From the NCBI RefSeq assembly GCF_943733665.1, contig NZ_OX030782.1:3458501-3522500 (forward strand): a stretch of DNA of 64,000 bases, written 5' to 3'. This stretch comes from Aquimarina sp. Aq107. GTDB taxonomy: Bacteria; Bacteroidota; Bacteroidia; Flavobacteriales; Flavobacteriaceae. Shown here one piece after another: positions 36,213 through 44,760 of this stretch (positions are counted from its first letter, which is position 1; each line of letters opens with the position of its first letter). The notes beneath the pieces were generated by a model. That model saw nothing but the letters and a program-made list of their open reading frames with translations, made no database searches and was not told where the DNA came from. The position numbers and the translations under genes were made by a program.

Positions 36213-36980
36213 ATGTCTTTTATTTCTACGCAAAACAGATGGGATACTTTTCTTTTAAGAATAAAAGATAGATTTCACGAAGTACTTAGTAAAACAGAAG
36301 AAGCATTACCATTACTATTTGAAGCTACAGATTTTGAAACTATCACATTTCAAAATGCTTGGCAAGGAATATACTCGCAGGCATCTGATTTGATATCAAA
36401 AATAGATAATACCTGGTTTGATAAAGTAGAACAAACATTTTTAGATTCAGATTTAGAATATGGTTCAACTAAATTTATCAATGAACGAAATAAAGGATTT
36501 CAACTACAGCACGATTTAAATCAAGAGCTAAAATCATATGAAGTACGAATTTTTGAAAAAGCTGCAAAAAAACTATTGTCATCTGTAAAAGAAACATTAT
36601 CAGAAGATTTTTCGTGTACTCAATGTCAGGCGAAACTTCCTGTAAAAAGCAATTTTTTCAGATCTTATTATAGCACTTGTGATTATTGTCAAACTGTAAA
36701 CACCTTCGAACCAGGAACCAAAGCAAGAAACATAGAACATTTTGCTGTTGATGCATTAGGACAATCAGCAGCGCTTAAACATCACCTAACTTACGAAGAT
36801 CTTAAGTTTCAAAACTACCTAAGCGATCGAGATATAATTAGTAAAGACGAATTAATCACTCAATATCGAAAATACATCGAAACTTTTCTAAAAAAAAGGA
36901 TAGAAATCATTCCTGATTATCAAGATAGGTATGAAAAAGATCTCACGGCAAAAATGTCATTTCTAATCGATTATATATAA
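36213..36980 (+). CDS. zinc-ribbon protein of unknown function
   Basis: 255 aa, soluble, mostly helical. A central zinc ribbon (CTQCQAKLP...CDYCQTVNTF, about 136-168) divides an N-terminal helical part from a C-terminal helical part. Not recognised as a named family. It is 16 bases upstream of the SPFH gene and probably works with it: in other bacteria SPFH/YdjI-like proteins are encoded with zinc-ribbon partners. Confidence 0.72.
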   Translation: MSFISTQNRWDTFLLRIKDRFHEVLSKTEEALPLLFEATDFETITFQNAWQGIYSQASDLISKIDNTWFDKVEQTFLDSDLEYGSTKFINERNKGFQLQHDLNQELKSYEVRIFEKAAKKLLSSVKETLSEDFSCTQCQAKLPVKSNFFRSYYSTCDYCQTVNTFEPGTKARNIEHFAVDALGQSAALKHHLTYEDLKFQNYLSDRDIISKDELITQYRKYIETFLKKRIEIIPDYQDRYEKDLTAKMSFLIDYI

Positions 36981-36996
36981 TTCAAAAACAAAAAAC

Positions 36997-38034
36997 ATGT
37001 CAAACTCTTTTAGCAATCAACTACGCTCAGTTATTGAATGGAATAATCCAAAATCTGATATACTTTTTGAAAAGTGGACACAAAGCGGAGATGAGATTAA
37101 AAATGCTTCAAAACTTATTGTCGGACCAGGGCAAGGATGTCTTTTTGTATACGAAGGTAAAGTCGAAGGCTTTTTTGAAAAAGAGGGGCTTTATGATCTT
37201 AAAACAGGTAATATCCCATTTTGGACTACCATAAAAAATCTTATGTATAAATTTGAATCTGCGCATAAAGTAGGTATCTATTTTTACCGAAAAGCAGAAA
37301 TGCAAAATATACGTTGGGGTACACCTTCTCCAATAACCTATAAAGATCCTGTATATAATTTCCCTGTTGGTTTGGGCGCATTTGGAAATTTCTCATTTAG
37401 AATAACTAAAGCTGTTGATTTTTTCACCAATGTAATAGCAGGTGATGACTACTATCCGGTGAGATCCATACAAAAAGTAATTTTATCAAGGATTACACAA
37501 CCAATTAGTGATTTTCTTGCCAAAGCATCTTTTAGCTATATCGATATTGATAAACATCGCAACGAGATTGCAGAATTTTCCAAAACAACCAGTAAAGAAA
37601 TTTTTAATGCATTAGGATTCGAACTACTTGATTTTAGAATTGAGGGAACCAGTTTTGATCAAGAAACAAAAACTAGAATCGGTAGAATTTCGGACATGAG
37701 TGCCGAAGCACAAGCAATGAAAGAACTTGGTGTAAGTTATCAAGATTATCAACAGCTAGAGGCTCTTAAAAACATGGCAAAGAACGAAGGTGGTGGAAAT
37801 TTAGGCATGCAAATGGGAGCTGGACTAGGAATGGGACAAATGATGGGGAATATGATGAACGGTCAAAATCATCATCAACAGTCTTTACAACAGCAACAAA
37901 ATACTACTCCCGCGCAACCAAACCCAAATGATCCAATGGAAAAACTTGAAAAACTAAAAAAGATGTTTGACGCTGGGTTTATTGACGAACAAGAATACAA
38001 GCAAAAAAAACAGGAAATCCTGTCTCAATTTTAA
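36997..38034 (+). CDS. SPFH-domain protein with C-terminal SHOCT motif (YdjI-like)
   Basis: 345 aa. SPFH/band-7 type domain over about 20-230 (IVGPGQGCLFVYEGKVEGFF; NFPVGLGAFGNFSFRITKAV; IRWGTPSPITYKDPVY), of the soluble YdjI/virion-core-like branch without an N-terminal membrane helix. Then a Met/Gly-rich low-complexity linker (about 262-290), a Gln-rich stretch, and a SHOCT-like tail (PMEKLEKLKKMFDAGFIDEQ). B. subtilis YdjI is linked with PspA-type membrane stress; no PspA gene is present here. Probable membrane-associated oligomer. Confidence 0.85.
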   Translation: MSNSFSNQLRSVIEWNNPKSDILFEKWTQSGDEIKNASKLIVGPGQGCLFVYEGKVEGFFEKEGLYDLKTGNIPFWTTIKNLMYKFESAHKVGIYFYRKAEMQNIRWGTPSPITYKDPVYNFPVGLGAFGNFSFRITKAVDFFTNVIAGDDYYPVRSIQKVILSRITQPISDFLAKASFSYIDIDKHRNEIAEFSKTTSKEIFNALGFELLDFRIEGTSFDQETKTRIGRISDMSAEAQAMKELGVSYQDYQQLEALKNMAKNEGGGNLGMQMGAGLGMGQMMGNMMNGQNHHQQSLQQQQNTTPAQPNPNDPMEKLEKLKKMFDAGFIDEQEYKQKKQEILSQF

Positions 38035-38061
38035 TAAAAACCAATCACAAAATTTAATAAA

Positions 38062-39162
38062 ATGAGTAACATACACAAATTCACAGATCACGATAAAACA
38101 GAGCAAGGCCAAAAAGCGATCGCCTTAGGAATAAAAAACAAACAATCTTCATCAGAGATTTATTATGATTATACTTCTCAAGAAGCTGCAGATTTTAGCT
38201 GGCCTGATATCAATCCAGATCTCATTGGGCATATAGAACCTTGGTTATGTTATGACAAAAAAAATGATGGAACTACCGGAGGATGGATAGATCTCAATCA
38301 ATTTGCCAATGGACAAGAAAGAAAACTTAACGCTTGTCTACAAACATTAGGTTTTCCAGAGGCTCTAAATACAGATTCTGATAGTGCTAGAAATATATTA
38401 ACTGAAATTAACAACAGTGAACATTTTGAAACCATCGCGCAGCAATATGGGTTCAAAAACAATCAACACTTTTCGTTAAAAGATCATTTAGCATCTGCTT
38501 TTATAAAAATAGAAAAAGCCGAAGGAAGAGCTTTTGACGCTGCTGATGATTTTCTAAAAGAACAAAAGTCAAAACTTGATGCGCAAATGGATGCTCATAT
38601 AGAAGCTGCTACAGAAGGAGGTTTACTTGATCCAATTAATGGGATCGATATGGAAACTTGGGCAGCCGCAAATGCCAAAATCGCAGGAGGTATGGATCTA
38701 GAAGAAATGCTAAAAGTAGTTGGAACCGAAAAACCTATTTGGGATGAAGTTTCCGCAGAATGGACTGCTAGAATGTCTCAAGATACTACATTTGCCATCT
38801 CAAAAGTATATGGAGATGCCTTTTTAAATTCTGATATCGGTAAGTTCGCATCGACAGCAACAAATGAAACTACTGAAGTAAACACCTCCAATGGTGGAAG
38901 TGCACTTGAAAAAGTTACCGAAGATTTTGAGCTTTATATAAAAATAATGTGCCATCAAAATATGGGAGCTGCACAAGGAAAAGATGCTGCTTCTATATTA
39001 AGTGAATACGGACTTAGTGTAACCGATTGGAGTTCAGTTGGAGCGCAATGGAGTACAAAAATGGCAACTGATACGCGTATGGCCTTAAAAATGGGTGAAT
39101 TAATGGAAAAATACAATGCTGAGTTTGCCACGGCAGGTGCAGGAGATGATATAGATTTCTAA
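38062..39162 (+). CDS. uncharacterised protein with an internal duplication
   Basis: 366 aa, acidic, no signal peptide or membrane segment. Two related units are visible: IWDEVSAEWTARMSQDTTFA (about 228-247) and DWSSVGAQWSTKMATDTRMA (about 323-342), sharing WxxVxAxWxxxMxxDTxxA, each preceded by a helical stretch (e.g. AKIAGGMDLEEMLKVVG; MGAAQGKDAASILSEYG). The N-terminal 120 residues differ. Possibly DUF6620-like, but that name is recalled weakly. 27 bases after the SPFH gene; last gene of the cluster. Confidence 0.7.
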   Translation: MSNIHKFTDHDKTEQGQKAIALGIKNKQSSSEIYYDYTSQEAADFSWPDINPDLIGHIEPWLCYDKKNDGTTGGWIDLNQFANGQERKLNACLQTLGFPEALNTDSDSARNILTEINNSEHFETIAQQYGFKNNQHFSLKDHLASAFIKIEKAEGRAFDAADDFLKEQKSKLDAQMDAHIEAATEGGLLDPINGIDMETWAAANAKIAGGMDLEEMLKVVGTEKPIWDEVSAEWTARMSQDTTFAISKVYGDAFLNSDIGKFASTATNETTEVNTSNGGSALEKVTEDFELYIKIMCHQNMGAAQGKDAASILSEYGLSVTDWSSVGAQWSTKMATDTRMALKMGELMEKYNAEFATAGAGDDIDF

Positions 39163-39338
39163 GAATATTGATTTAAACAATGGCCTGGTAACTACCAAGA
39201 GGGTTTCTTGACATTAGATATAGTTTATACTTGGTAAAAATCAGGTCATTTGTTTTATGAATTAGCAGTATATTTCTAATCCTTCTAATTAGCATTAGAT
39301 TTTTTTTTTTAAAACGATCAATACAACAAATTCAAAAA

Positions 39339-39980
39339 ATGAAATCAGTTCTTTTATTAACTTTACTATCTATTCAAATGACATATTCTCAAAATGCTAA
39401 ACCAAACAAGGAAGTCAAGCGACTAGTTAAGTTAGGAAGAGAATATATTATTGAATCTGCATTGAAGGAAATAAATGAATCAGAAACATCCAAAATTAAA
39501 AAAGATGATTTTCATTTTATTACCGTAAAAGCAAGTGATCAAAGAATACTTGTAGAATTTGGATATAACGTACTATACCTACCAAAAAACACCAGCTATT
39601 ACTCAGACATTATTGTTGAACTACCTTCAAAAAATGTTTCCAAAAGCTCTGAAAGTAACGGAAGTCAAAATACTACATTTTATAATCCAACGACAGAACA
39701 TCTTAGAGTAATTAATCTTATACTAAATCCGAACGGAAACAATTCTAATATTTTCCATAAAGGAGCACCATATTCTCCAACAATTATTTATGAAGAAGAA
39801 AAACATTATAGAGTAGATTTCTCTTCCAGAGACCCTTATCTAGGTGGAAGTTTTTCTACAGAAGAAATAGATAAAGAAACTGGAGAAATACTTTCTACAT
39901 TAAGTGGGCATTATGCTCCTGCACCGGATATACCAGGAGTAATCGAAGATGAAGAAGTTTTTATTGAAATTCTAAACTAA
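39339..39980 (+). CDS. secreted protein of unknown function
   Basis: 213 aa with a Sec signal (MKSVLLLTLLSIQMTYSQ, cleavage after YS-Q or so). Mature part is hydrophilic with no known motif. 176 bases after the cluster end, separated by a region with inverted repeats, so probably a separate transcript. Not recognised. Confidence 0.6.
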   Translation: MKSVLLLTLLSIQMTYSQNAKPNKEVKRLVKLGREYIIESALKEINESETSKIKKDDFHFITVKASDQRILVEFGYNVLYLPKNTSYYSDIIVELPSKNVSKSSESNGSQNTTFYNPTTEHLRVINLILNPNGNNSNIFHKGAPYSPTIIYEEEKHYRVDFSSRDPYLGGSFSTEEIDKETGEILSTLSGHYAPAPDIPGVIEDEEVFIEILN

Positions 39981-40052
39981 CTAAAAAAGAATCATAGAAA
40001 TATAAATTATAGGGTAATTCCCTTATTATCAAATTATATAATATTTCAAGAA

Positions 40053-40919
40053 ATGAAAGCAAAAATTCTTACTTATTTAAAAATCAACATACCTTTTCTA
40101 TGTCTACTCTGTTGTCTTGCTACTCTAGCTTCTTTTAAAACTATGACACAAAATGACAAAATAATGCAGCAAGAAGAACCAGAAAAATTTTTATGTATTG
40201 AAATATATGGGAAAAAAGGAAGTAATGTCAAAGTACGGTTAAATGATATTCCTGTTTCTGAACTACTAATTGAAAATGAAAAAGGTTATGGCAACTCTCT
40301 AACACTTGTTAATTATTATGCTATTCCTGGTATTAATACACTATCAGTATATCCCTTATCACAAAAAGGAACAGCAACTATACGTCTAGTCAGATATAAT
40401 AAAGGTGAAATTACAGGAGAAAACAATGGAGAAACACTTCTGAAAATCGAAATTGAAAACGATGATACTCCAATTCATAAAAAGATAGAATTATCTGCAA
40501 ATAGAAAAAGATGGTCTTGGATAGATACAGATATCATAAATGGCAAAAAAAGCAAAGAAGAAGCTATAACTTTCTCTAAGTCATTTTATAAAATAATGGA
40601 ACAGAACGATATATCTAAAATGATTGCTGCAGCTGATCCTATACTCAATTATGAAATCCTATCTAAGCCCAAAACTTCAAAAGAAAAACTAATTAAAGAA
40701 TGGACAAAAGGTCTAAACATGGTATTTACAGAGAAAGAAATATACGATGATATTAATTCAATCTCTATCAAATTGAACCCGATAGCCAATGGGAAATTGT
40801 TTGAAGTAACTAGAGAAGATGGAAGTTTTTTATTTCGTACATCTGACAAAAATGAATTTCCTGTAGGTTTTAAAAGTATCATTGGACGTAAAAATGGAGT
40901 TTGGAAATTTTATCATTAA
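40053..40919 (+). CDS. membrane-anchored or secreted protein of unknown function
   Basis: 288 aa; N-terminal hydrophobic segment (about 12-31, IPFLCLLCCLATLASF). The C-terminal part (about 150-288) has a predicted alpha/beta character with WSWIDTDIINGKK and EVTREDGSFLFRTSDKN. Unrecognised. Between two other orphan genes on the same strand. Confidence 0.6.
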   Translation: MKAKILTYLKINIPFLCLLCCLATLASFKTMTQNDKIMQQEEPEKFLCIEIYGKKGSNVKVRLNDIPVSELLIENEKGYGNSLTLVNYYAIPGINTLSVYPLSQKGTATIRLVRYNKGEITGENNGETLLKIEIENDDTPIHKKIELSANRKRWSWIDTDIINGKKSKEEAITFSKSFYKIMEQNDISKMIAAADPILNYEILSKPKTSKEKLIKEWTKGLNMVFTEKEIYDDINSISIKLNPIANGKLFEVTREDGSFLFRTSDKNEFPVGFKSIIGRKNGVWKFYH

Positions 40920-40972
40920 TACTAATTATCAATAATTATTAAAATAATTAATTACATCAAAACCTAATATTT

Positions 40973-41620
40973 ATGTGGGAACATCTTACCGGCGGACAAG
41001 AAAATAAAGACGTAATTCGTGAGCATCTAAGTTTTTTGACAAAAACGGAAGAGGATCATAAGATTCTGGAACGTGTTGTACAACAATTTATAAAAGCTGA
41101 AATCAAGAATAACCAATTACTACTTACTTTTCAGCATGCAGAATATGAAGATGAAGAAATTATACTAGAGTGCCAACCGCCATATATTGCAGAAAAAGGT
41201 CCTACATCTTGGGTAAACTTTGCGAAAGTACATAATGGAATCATTTGGGAATCTCTTGGTGGAGGATATATCGGATTTAATGGAATACAGAAAAATGGTT
41301 GTGCGATAGAACAAAGTTGGGATTATTCTTACCTTGAAGAAGCAGAAGAAGAAAATGAAAAATTCATAAACTCTTTAAAAGAAACTGGTTTTACGCCTGC
41401 GGATACAGAAGGAATCATTGATTACGGCCAAAACTGGGTAATTGCTCATCCTGGACATCTGAATATTTTAGGAGAGTCTACACTATACTTTGTGTCACAT
41501 GGGGATTGTGAAGCAGTCTTAATTGAAGAAGCACAAAACCTAGAAATACAGCAAGTAGTATTAAGAATCTTAGCAGAATACCTGTTGAGTGTAGAATATT
41601 TTTCTGAAATCTCTGATTAA
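40973..41620 (+). CDS. SUKH/SMI1-like protein (possible immunity protein)
   Basis: 215 aa, acidic, cytosolic. The middle part, SWVNFAKVHNGIIWESLGGG followed by YIGFNG, resembles the SMI1/KNR4 (SUKH) fold, whose bacterial members are often antitoxins or immunity proteins for contact-dependent toxins. No toxin gene is adjacent. The family match is by eye and weak. Confidence 0.45.
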   Translation: MWEHLTGGQENKDVIREHLSFLTKTEEDHKILERVVQQFIKAEIKNNQLLLTFQHAEYEDEEIILECQPPYIAEKGPTSWVNFAKVHNGIIWESLGGGYIGFNGIQKNGCAIEQSWDYSYLEEAEEENEKFINSLKETGFTPADTEGIIDYGQNWVIAHPGHLNILGESTLYFVSHGDCEAVLIEEAQNLEIQQVVLRILAEYLLSVEYFSEISD

Positions 41621-41631
41621 AATCATGAATC

Positions 41632-42105
41632 ATGTTTCAAAAAATTTTCGCCATTCATATACTATTCCTTAGCGGTTTTTCGTACACACAGAATCAACCA
41701 ATGGATACCAAATTAACAAAAATCAAATACGGATCTATTATCGTAATAAAACGCGGAGAGAAAATAATTTTAGAAGATGACCTATCAATAGCTTTAGGGT
41801 TTTTCTCCCATAAAAATTCGGTAGATGGTACGCTCACAAAAGCATCTGCATATCTTCTTTTATCCATTCATAATGAAGAAACAGAACAAATTCTATCCGT
41901 ATACAGTAATGATTATACAAAACCAGAGGAAGAACTAAATTCATTTAAGTATTCTAAAACTGTTAAAGGAGAAGATGGTTTTGAATATAAAGTAACTACC
42001 AGAAATCACGATCGGTTTATATTCTGGAAATCATATGAAATCCAACTTAAAGCCTTTGAATATGATGAATTTATTAAAATTTTAGTTAGTAAGAAACATC
42101 CATAA
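41632..42105 (+). CDS. short secreted protein of unknown function
   Basis: 157 aa; signal peptide MFQKIFAIHILFLSGFSYTQ, then a hydrophilic mature region of about 137 residues with no known motif. It starts 11 bases past the preceding stop, so it is co-transcribed with the SUKH-like gene. Start taken as the ATG at 41632. Confidence 0.6.
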   Translation: MFQKIFAIHILFLSGFSYTQNQPMDTKLTKIKYGSIIVIKRGEKIILEDDLSIALGFFSHKNSVDGTLTKASAYLLLSIHNEETEQILSVYSNDYTKPEEELNSFKYSKTVKGEDGFEYKVTTRNHDRFIFWKSYEIQLKAFEYDEFIKILVSKKHP

Positions 42106-42125
42106 CCCTTGAAGAAGAATAAGAA

Positions 42126-42644
42126 CTATGAACGTCTGTTAGTTTTATGCTCTAAAGGCATTACTTCTTTCATCTTTTCTACAATATTATACGCTGCTGG
42201 GCAAACAGCAATATTTTGCATCGTTAAATCAGAAATTTGATGAAACTTTTTTCGATCTGTATGTGGGAACTCTTTACAAGCTTTAGGCCTTACATCATAA
42301 ATCAAGCAATAATTATCAGAAGCTAAAAAAGCACAAGGCACTTCTTTAAGAACAAAATCACCATCTTCATCTTTTTTCAGATATTGATCTTCAAACTGAA
42401 TAGATTTCATTTTTAAATGCTTGGCAATTCGGTCTACATCTATATCTGTAAATAATGGCCCAGTAGTTTTACAACAATTTGCACACTCTAGACAATCGGT
42501 TTTCTGAAACTCTTTAGTATGCAAATCTTGCATAAACCTATCCAAATTCTTTGGCGGTTTCTTTTTTAGCTTCGCAAAATACTTTTTATTCTCGTTCTGT
42601 GTATCTTTGGCCAGTTTCGGTAATTGATCTATGAATTCTTGCAT
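42126..42644 (-). CDS. YkgJ family cysteine-cluster protein
   Basis: 172 aa. Cysteines CLECANCCKTTGPLF, CAFL, CLIYDVRPKACKEFPH form the YkgJ (CxxCxxCC) cluster thought to bind zinc or an Fe-S centre. Function unknown. Convergent with the orphan gene at 41632-42105; divergent from the methyltransferase. Confidence 0.85.
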   Translation of the reverse strand: MQEFIDQLPKLAKDTQNENKKYFAKLKKKPPKNLDRFMQDLHTKEFQKTDCLECANCCKTTGPLFTDIDVDRIAKHLKMKSIQFEDQYLKKDEDGDFVLKEVPCAFLASDNYCLIYDVRPKACKEFPHTDRKKFHQISDLTMQNIAVCPAAYNIVEKMKEVMPLEHKTNRRS

Positions 42645-42693
42645 AGCGCAAAATTACGAATTATGAATCACGAATTTCGAATTGAGAACTATA

Positions 42694-43419
42694 ATGATAA
42701 ACAAAGATATTTTTGGAGAAGCTATTAAAGATTTTTACAACAAAAAACATCAAGAAGATATTGTAGTCCAAGCTCCAGATTTTGATGATGACATCATACC
42801 CGTTTCTTATTTATTTAGAAATTATTCTGAAATGCCTAAAATCGAACAAAAAGCATTGGAACTTGCTTTTGGAGAGGTGTTAGATGTAGGCTGTGGTGCT
42901 GGAAGTCATAGCTTATTTTTAATAGAAGAGAAAAAATTAAAAGTACACGCAATTGACATTTCTGAAGGAGCCATAGAGATTTGTAAAAAAAGAGGAATCA
43001 TAAATGCTAATGTTCAGGATATTTTTGATTTAATAAAGGTACAATATGATACCCTTTTGTTTTTAATGAATGGAAGTGGAATCATAGGAAAATTAGGAAG
43101 TATTGATCGTTTTTTTCTACACATTAAAAAATTATTAAAACCAAATGGTCAAATACTTATTGATTCTTCTGACATCTCTTACTTATTTGCAGAAGATGAC
43201 GGGAGTTTTTGGGTAGATGCTTCTGCAGCATATTACGGAGAAATGCAGTACAAACTAAAATATAAAAATCTAGAATCTGATTGGTTCGATTGGTTATATA
43301 TCGATTACAATACTTTACAAAATGCTGCTAACTCCAATGGATTTATTTGCGAACTTTTACTAGAAGGAGAAAATAATGATTTTTTGGCTAAATTAACTAT
43401 GGCATCTGATACCCTTTAG
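42694..43419 (+). CDS. class I SAM-dependent methyltransferase
   Basis: 241 aa from the ATG at 42694 (MINKDIFGEAIKDFY); the longer frame opens at a TTG at 42682 inside a short degenerate repeat of GAATT units and is rejected. SAM-binding motif I is VLDVGCGAGSHSLFL (about 70-84); motif II VHAIDISEGAIEICKKRG follows. Substrate unknown. The 3' end overlaps the convergent DUF2059 gene by 23 bases. Confidence 0.88.
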   Translation: MINKDIFGEAIKDFYNKKHQEDIVVQAPDFDDDIIPVSYLFRNYSEMPKIEQKALELAFGEVLDVGCGAGSHSLFLIEEKKLKVHAIDISEGAIEICKKRGIINANVQDIFDLIKVQYDTLLFLMNGSGIIGKLGSIDRFFLHIKKLLKPNGQILIDSSDISYLFAEDDGSFWVDASAAYYGEMQYKLKYKNLESDWFDWLYIDYNTLQNAANSNGFICELLLEGENNDFLAKLTMASDTL

Positions 43420-43927
43420 TCTTTAACTGCTTAATAGTTTCGGTATATAAATCTCTACTCCATAGCTCACTAACCTCAGCAACCATTGTTCTTAAAGAAT
43501 CACCTTGATTCTGAACTTTTTGACCAACTTCGGAACTAAAAAAATCCGATAACGCTACTTTTTGACTATCGCTAAGCTGTGCTCTATCCTTAACCATCTG
43601 CTGTCCTGTTTCTGATTCATAAAAAACGATAAGCTCTTTTATATCTTCATGAGAAAAATTACTACGATATGCAGACACTAATAATGATTTGATATTTCTT
43701 AATGGCTCCTTTTTATCACCCTTTAATTCTTCCCAAATACTATCAGGAACATTCTGGGAACTATATTGTTGTTTTAACAATGTAAACATTTGATCAATCG
43801 CTTGATCATATTGTTGTTCTGTTCCGTTTAAAGAAAAGTATCGCATTGCATCTTCATGGTACGATCTTTGTGCAAAATTTGCAGTAACTGTTAAAAATAA
43901 CGTTAAAACAAAAACTAAGTTTCTCAT
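43397..43927 (-). CDS. DUF2059 domain secreted protein
   Basis: 176 aa with a signal peptide (MRNLVFVLTLFLTVTANFAQ). The C-terminal half matches DUF2059: FSHEDIKELIVFYESETGQQ, followed by SQKVALSDFFSSEVGQ. Periplasmic helical protein, function unknown. Converges on and overlaps the methyltransferase gene. Confidence 0.8.
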   Translation of the reverse strand: MRNLVFVLTLFLTVTANFAQRSYHEDAMRYFSLNGTEQQYDQAIDQMFTLLKQQYSSQNVPDSIWEELKGDKKEPLRNIKSLLVSAYRSNFSHEDIKELIVFYESETGQQMVKDRAQLSDSQKVALSDFFSSEVGQKVQNQGDSLRTMVAEVSELWSRDLYTETIKQLKTKGYQMP

Positions 43928-43972
43928 AAATTCGTTTATTTACTAACCAACACCCCTGGAAAATCAAATTTT

Positions 43973-44743
43973 ATGCAAATTACAAAATTCTTAAGTATTC
44001 TTTTATTCGCTTCTTTCATACTTGTTGGATGTTCTGATGATGATGACAACACACTTATTACAGATGGCGAATCACCTAATACACAACCTTTAGGAACATC
44101 TGCAAATGATTTATTAAGTGATACTAATTTTAGAGGATTAACAGTAGAGATTGTTTCTGTAGAGGGATTTGCTCCAACAACTACTGCTGTAAATACTTTT
44201 AGAACTTTTTTAGAAGAGCGTCTTTTTAAGCCAGATGGGATTACAATAAACCAACGTACTGTTTCTTCTTCTGGATTATCTCCATTTAATATTGATAAAA
44301 TAAAAGAAATTGAAACTAATACAAGAACCGAATTTAATGAAGGTGATGAAATTACGGTTTATATCTATTTTGCAGATGGTACTAATGATAATGATGATGG
44401 TTCTAGAGTTACCTTGGGTACCGCTTATTTAAATACTTCTATTGTTATTTATGAAAGCACACTTCGTAATCTAAGCAGTAATCCTAACGCTCCTATGTTA
44501 TCTACTATAGAAGCCGCTACACTAAATCATGAATTTGCACATTTACTAGGGCTTGTTAATATTGGAACACCGTTACAATCTCAACACGAAAACACCGTAT
44601 CTAGAGGGCATTGTAATGTACAAAACTGCCTTATGGAAGCTGCTATAGAATTTGAAAGTGGTATGATGGATATGATGGGTAATGGAGTACCTGAACTTGA
44701 TGCACAATGCATAGCAGACCTCCAAGCAAATGGAGGTCGTTAA
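43973..44743 (+). CDS. archaemetzincin-like surface lipoprotease
   Basis: 256 aa. Lipoprotein Cys20 is followed by SDDDDN, a Bacteroidota surface export signal. HEFAHLLGLVN (186-196) is a metzincin-type zinc site in which the usual third His is Asn196, and RGHCNVQNCLM (211-221) carries the HCx4CxM motif of archaemetzincins displaced by 17 residues; His213 could be the third ligand, and the downstream Met221 fits the Met-turn. A later Cys246 (only one Cys of the usual CxxC) is present. Substrates unknown; a membrane-tethered extracellular protease is the likeliest role. Confidence 0.65.
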   Translation: MQITKFLSILLFASFILVGCSDDDDNTLITDGESPNTQPLGTSANDLLSDTNFRGLTVEIVSVEGFAPTTTAVNTFRTFLEERLFKPDGITINQRTVSSSGLSPFNIDKIKEIETNTRTEFNEGDEITVYIYFADGTNDNDDGSRVTLGTAYLNTSIVIYESTLRNLSSNPNAPMLSTIEAATLNHEFAHLLGLVNIGTPLQSQHENTVSRGHCNVQNCLMEAAIEFESGMMDMMGNGVPELDAQCIADLQANGGR

Positions 44744-44760
44744 AAGCTACACTAATTTTA

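Noticed and set aside
42652..42682. Repeated ACGAATT-like units before the methyltransferase
   Set aside because: Only three to four imperfect short units in AT-rich DNA; too short to call a repeat array or regulatory site.
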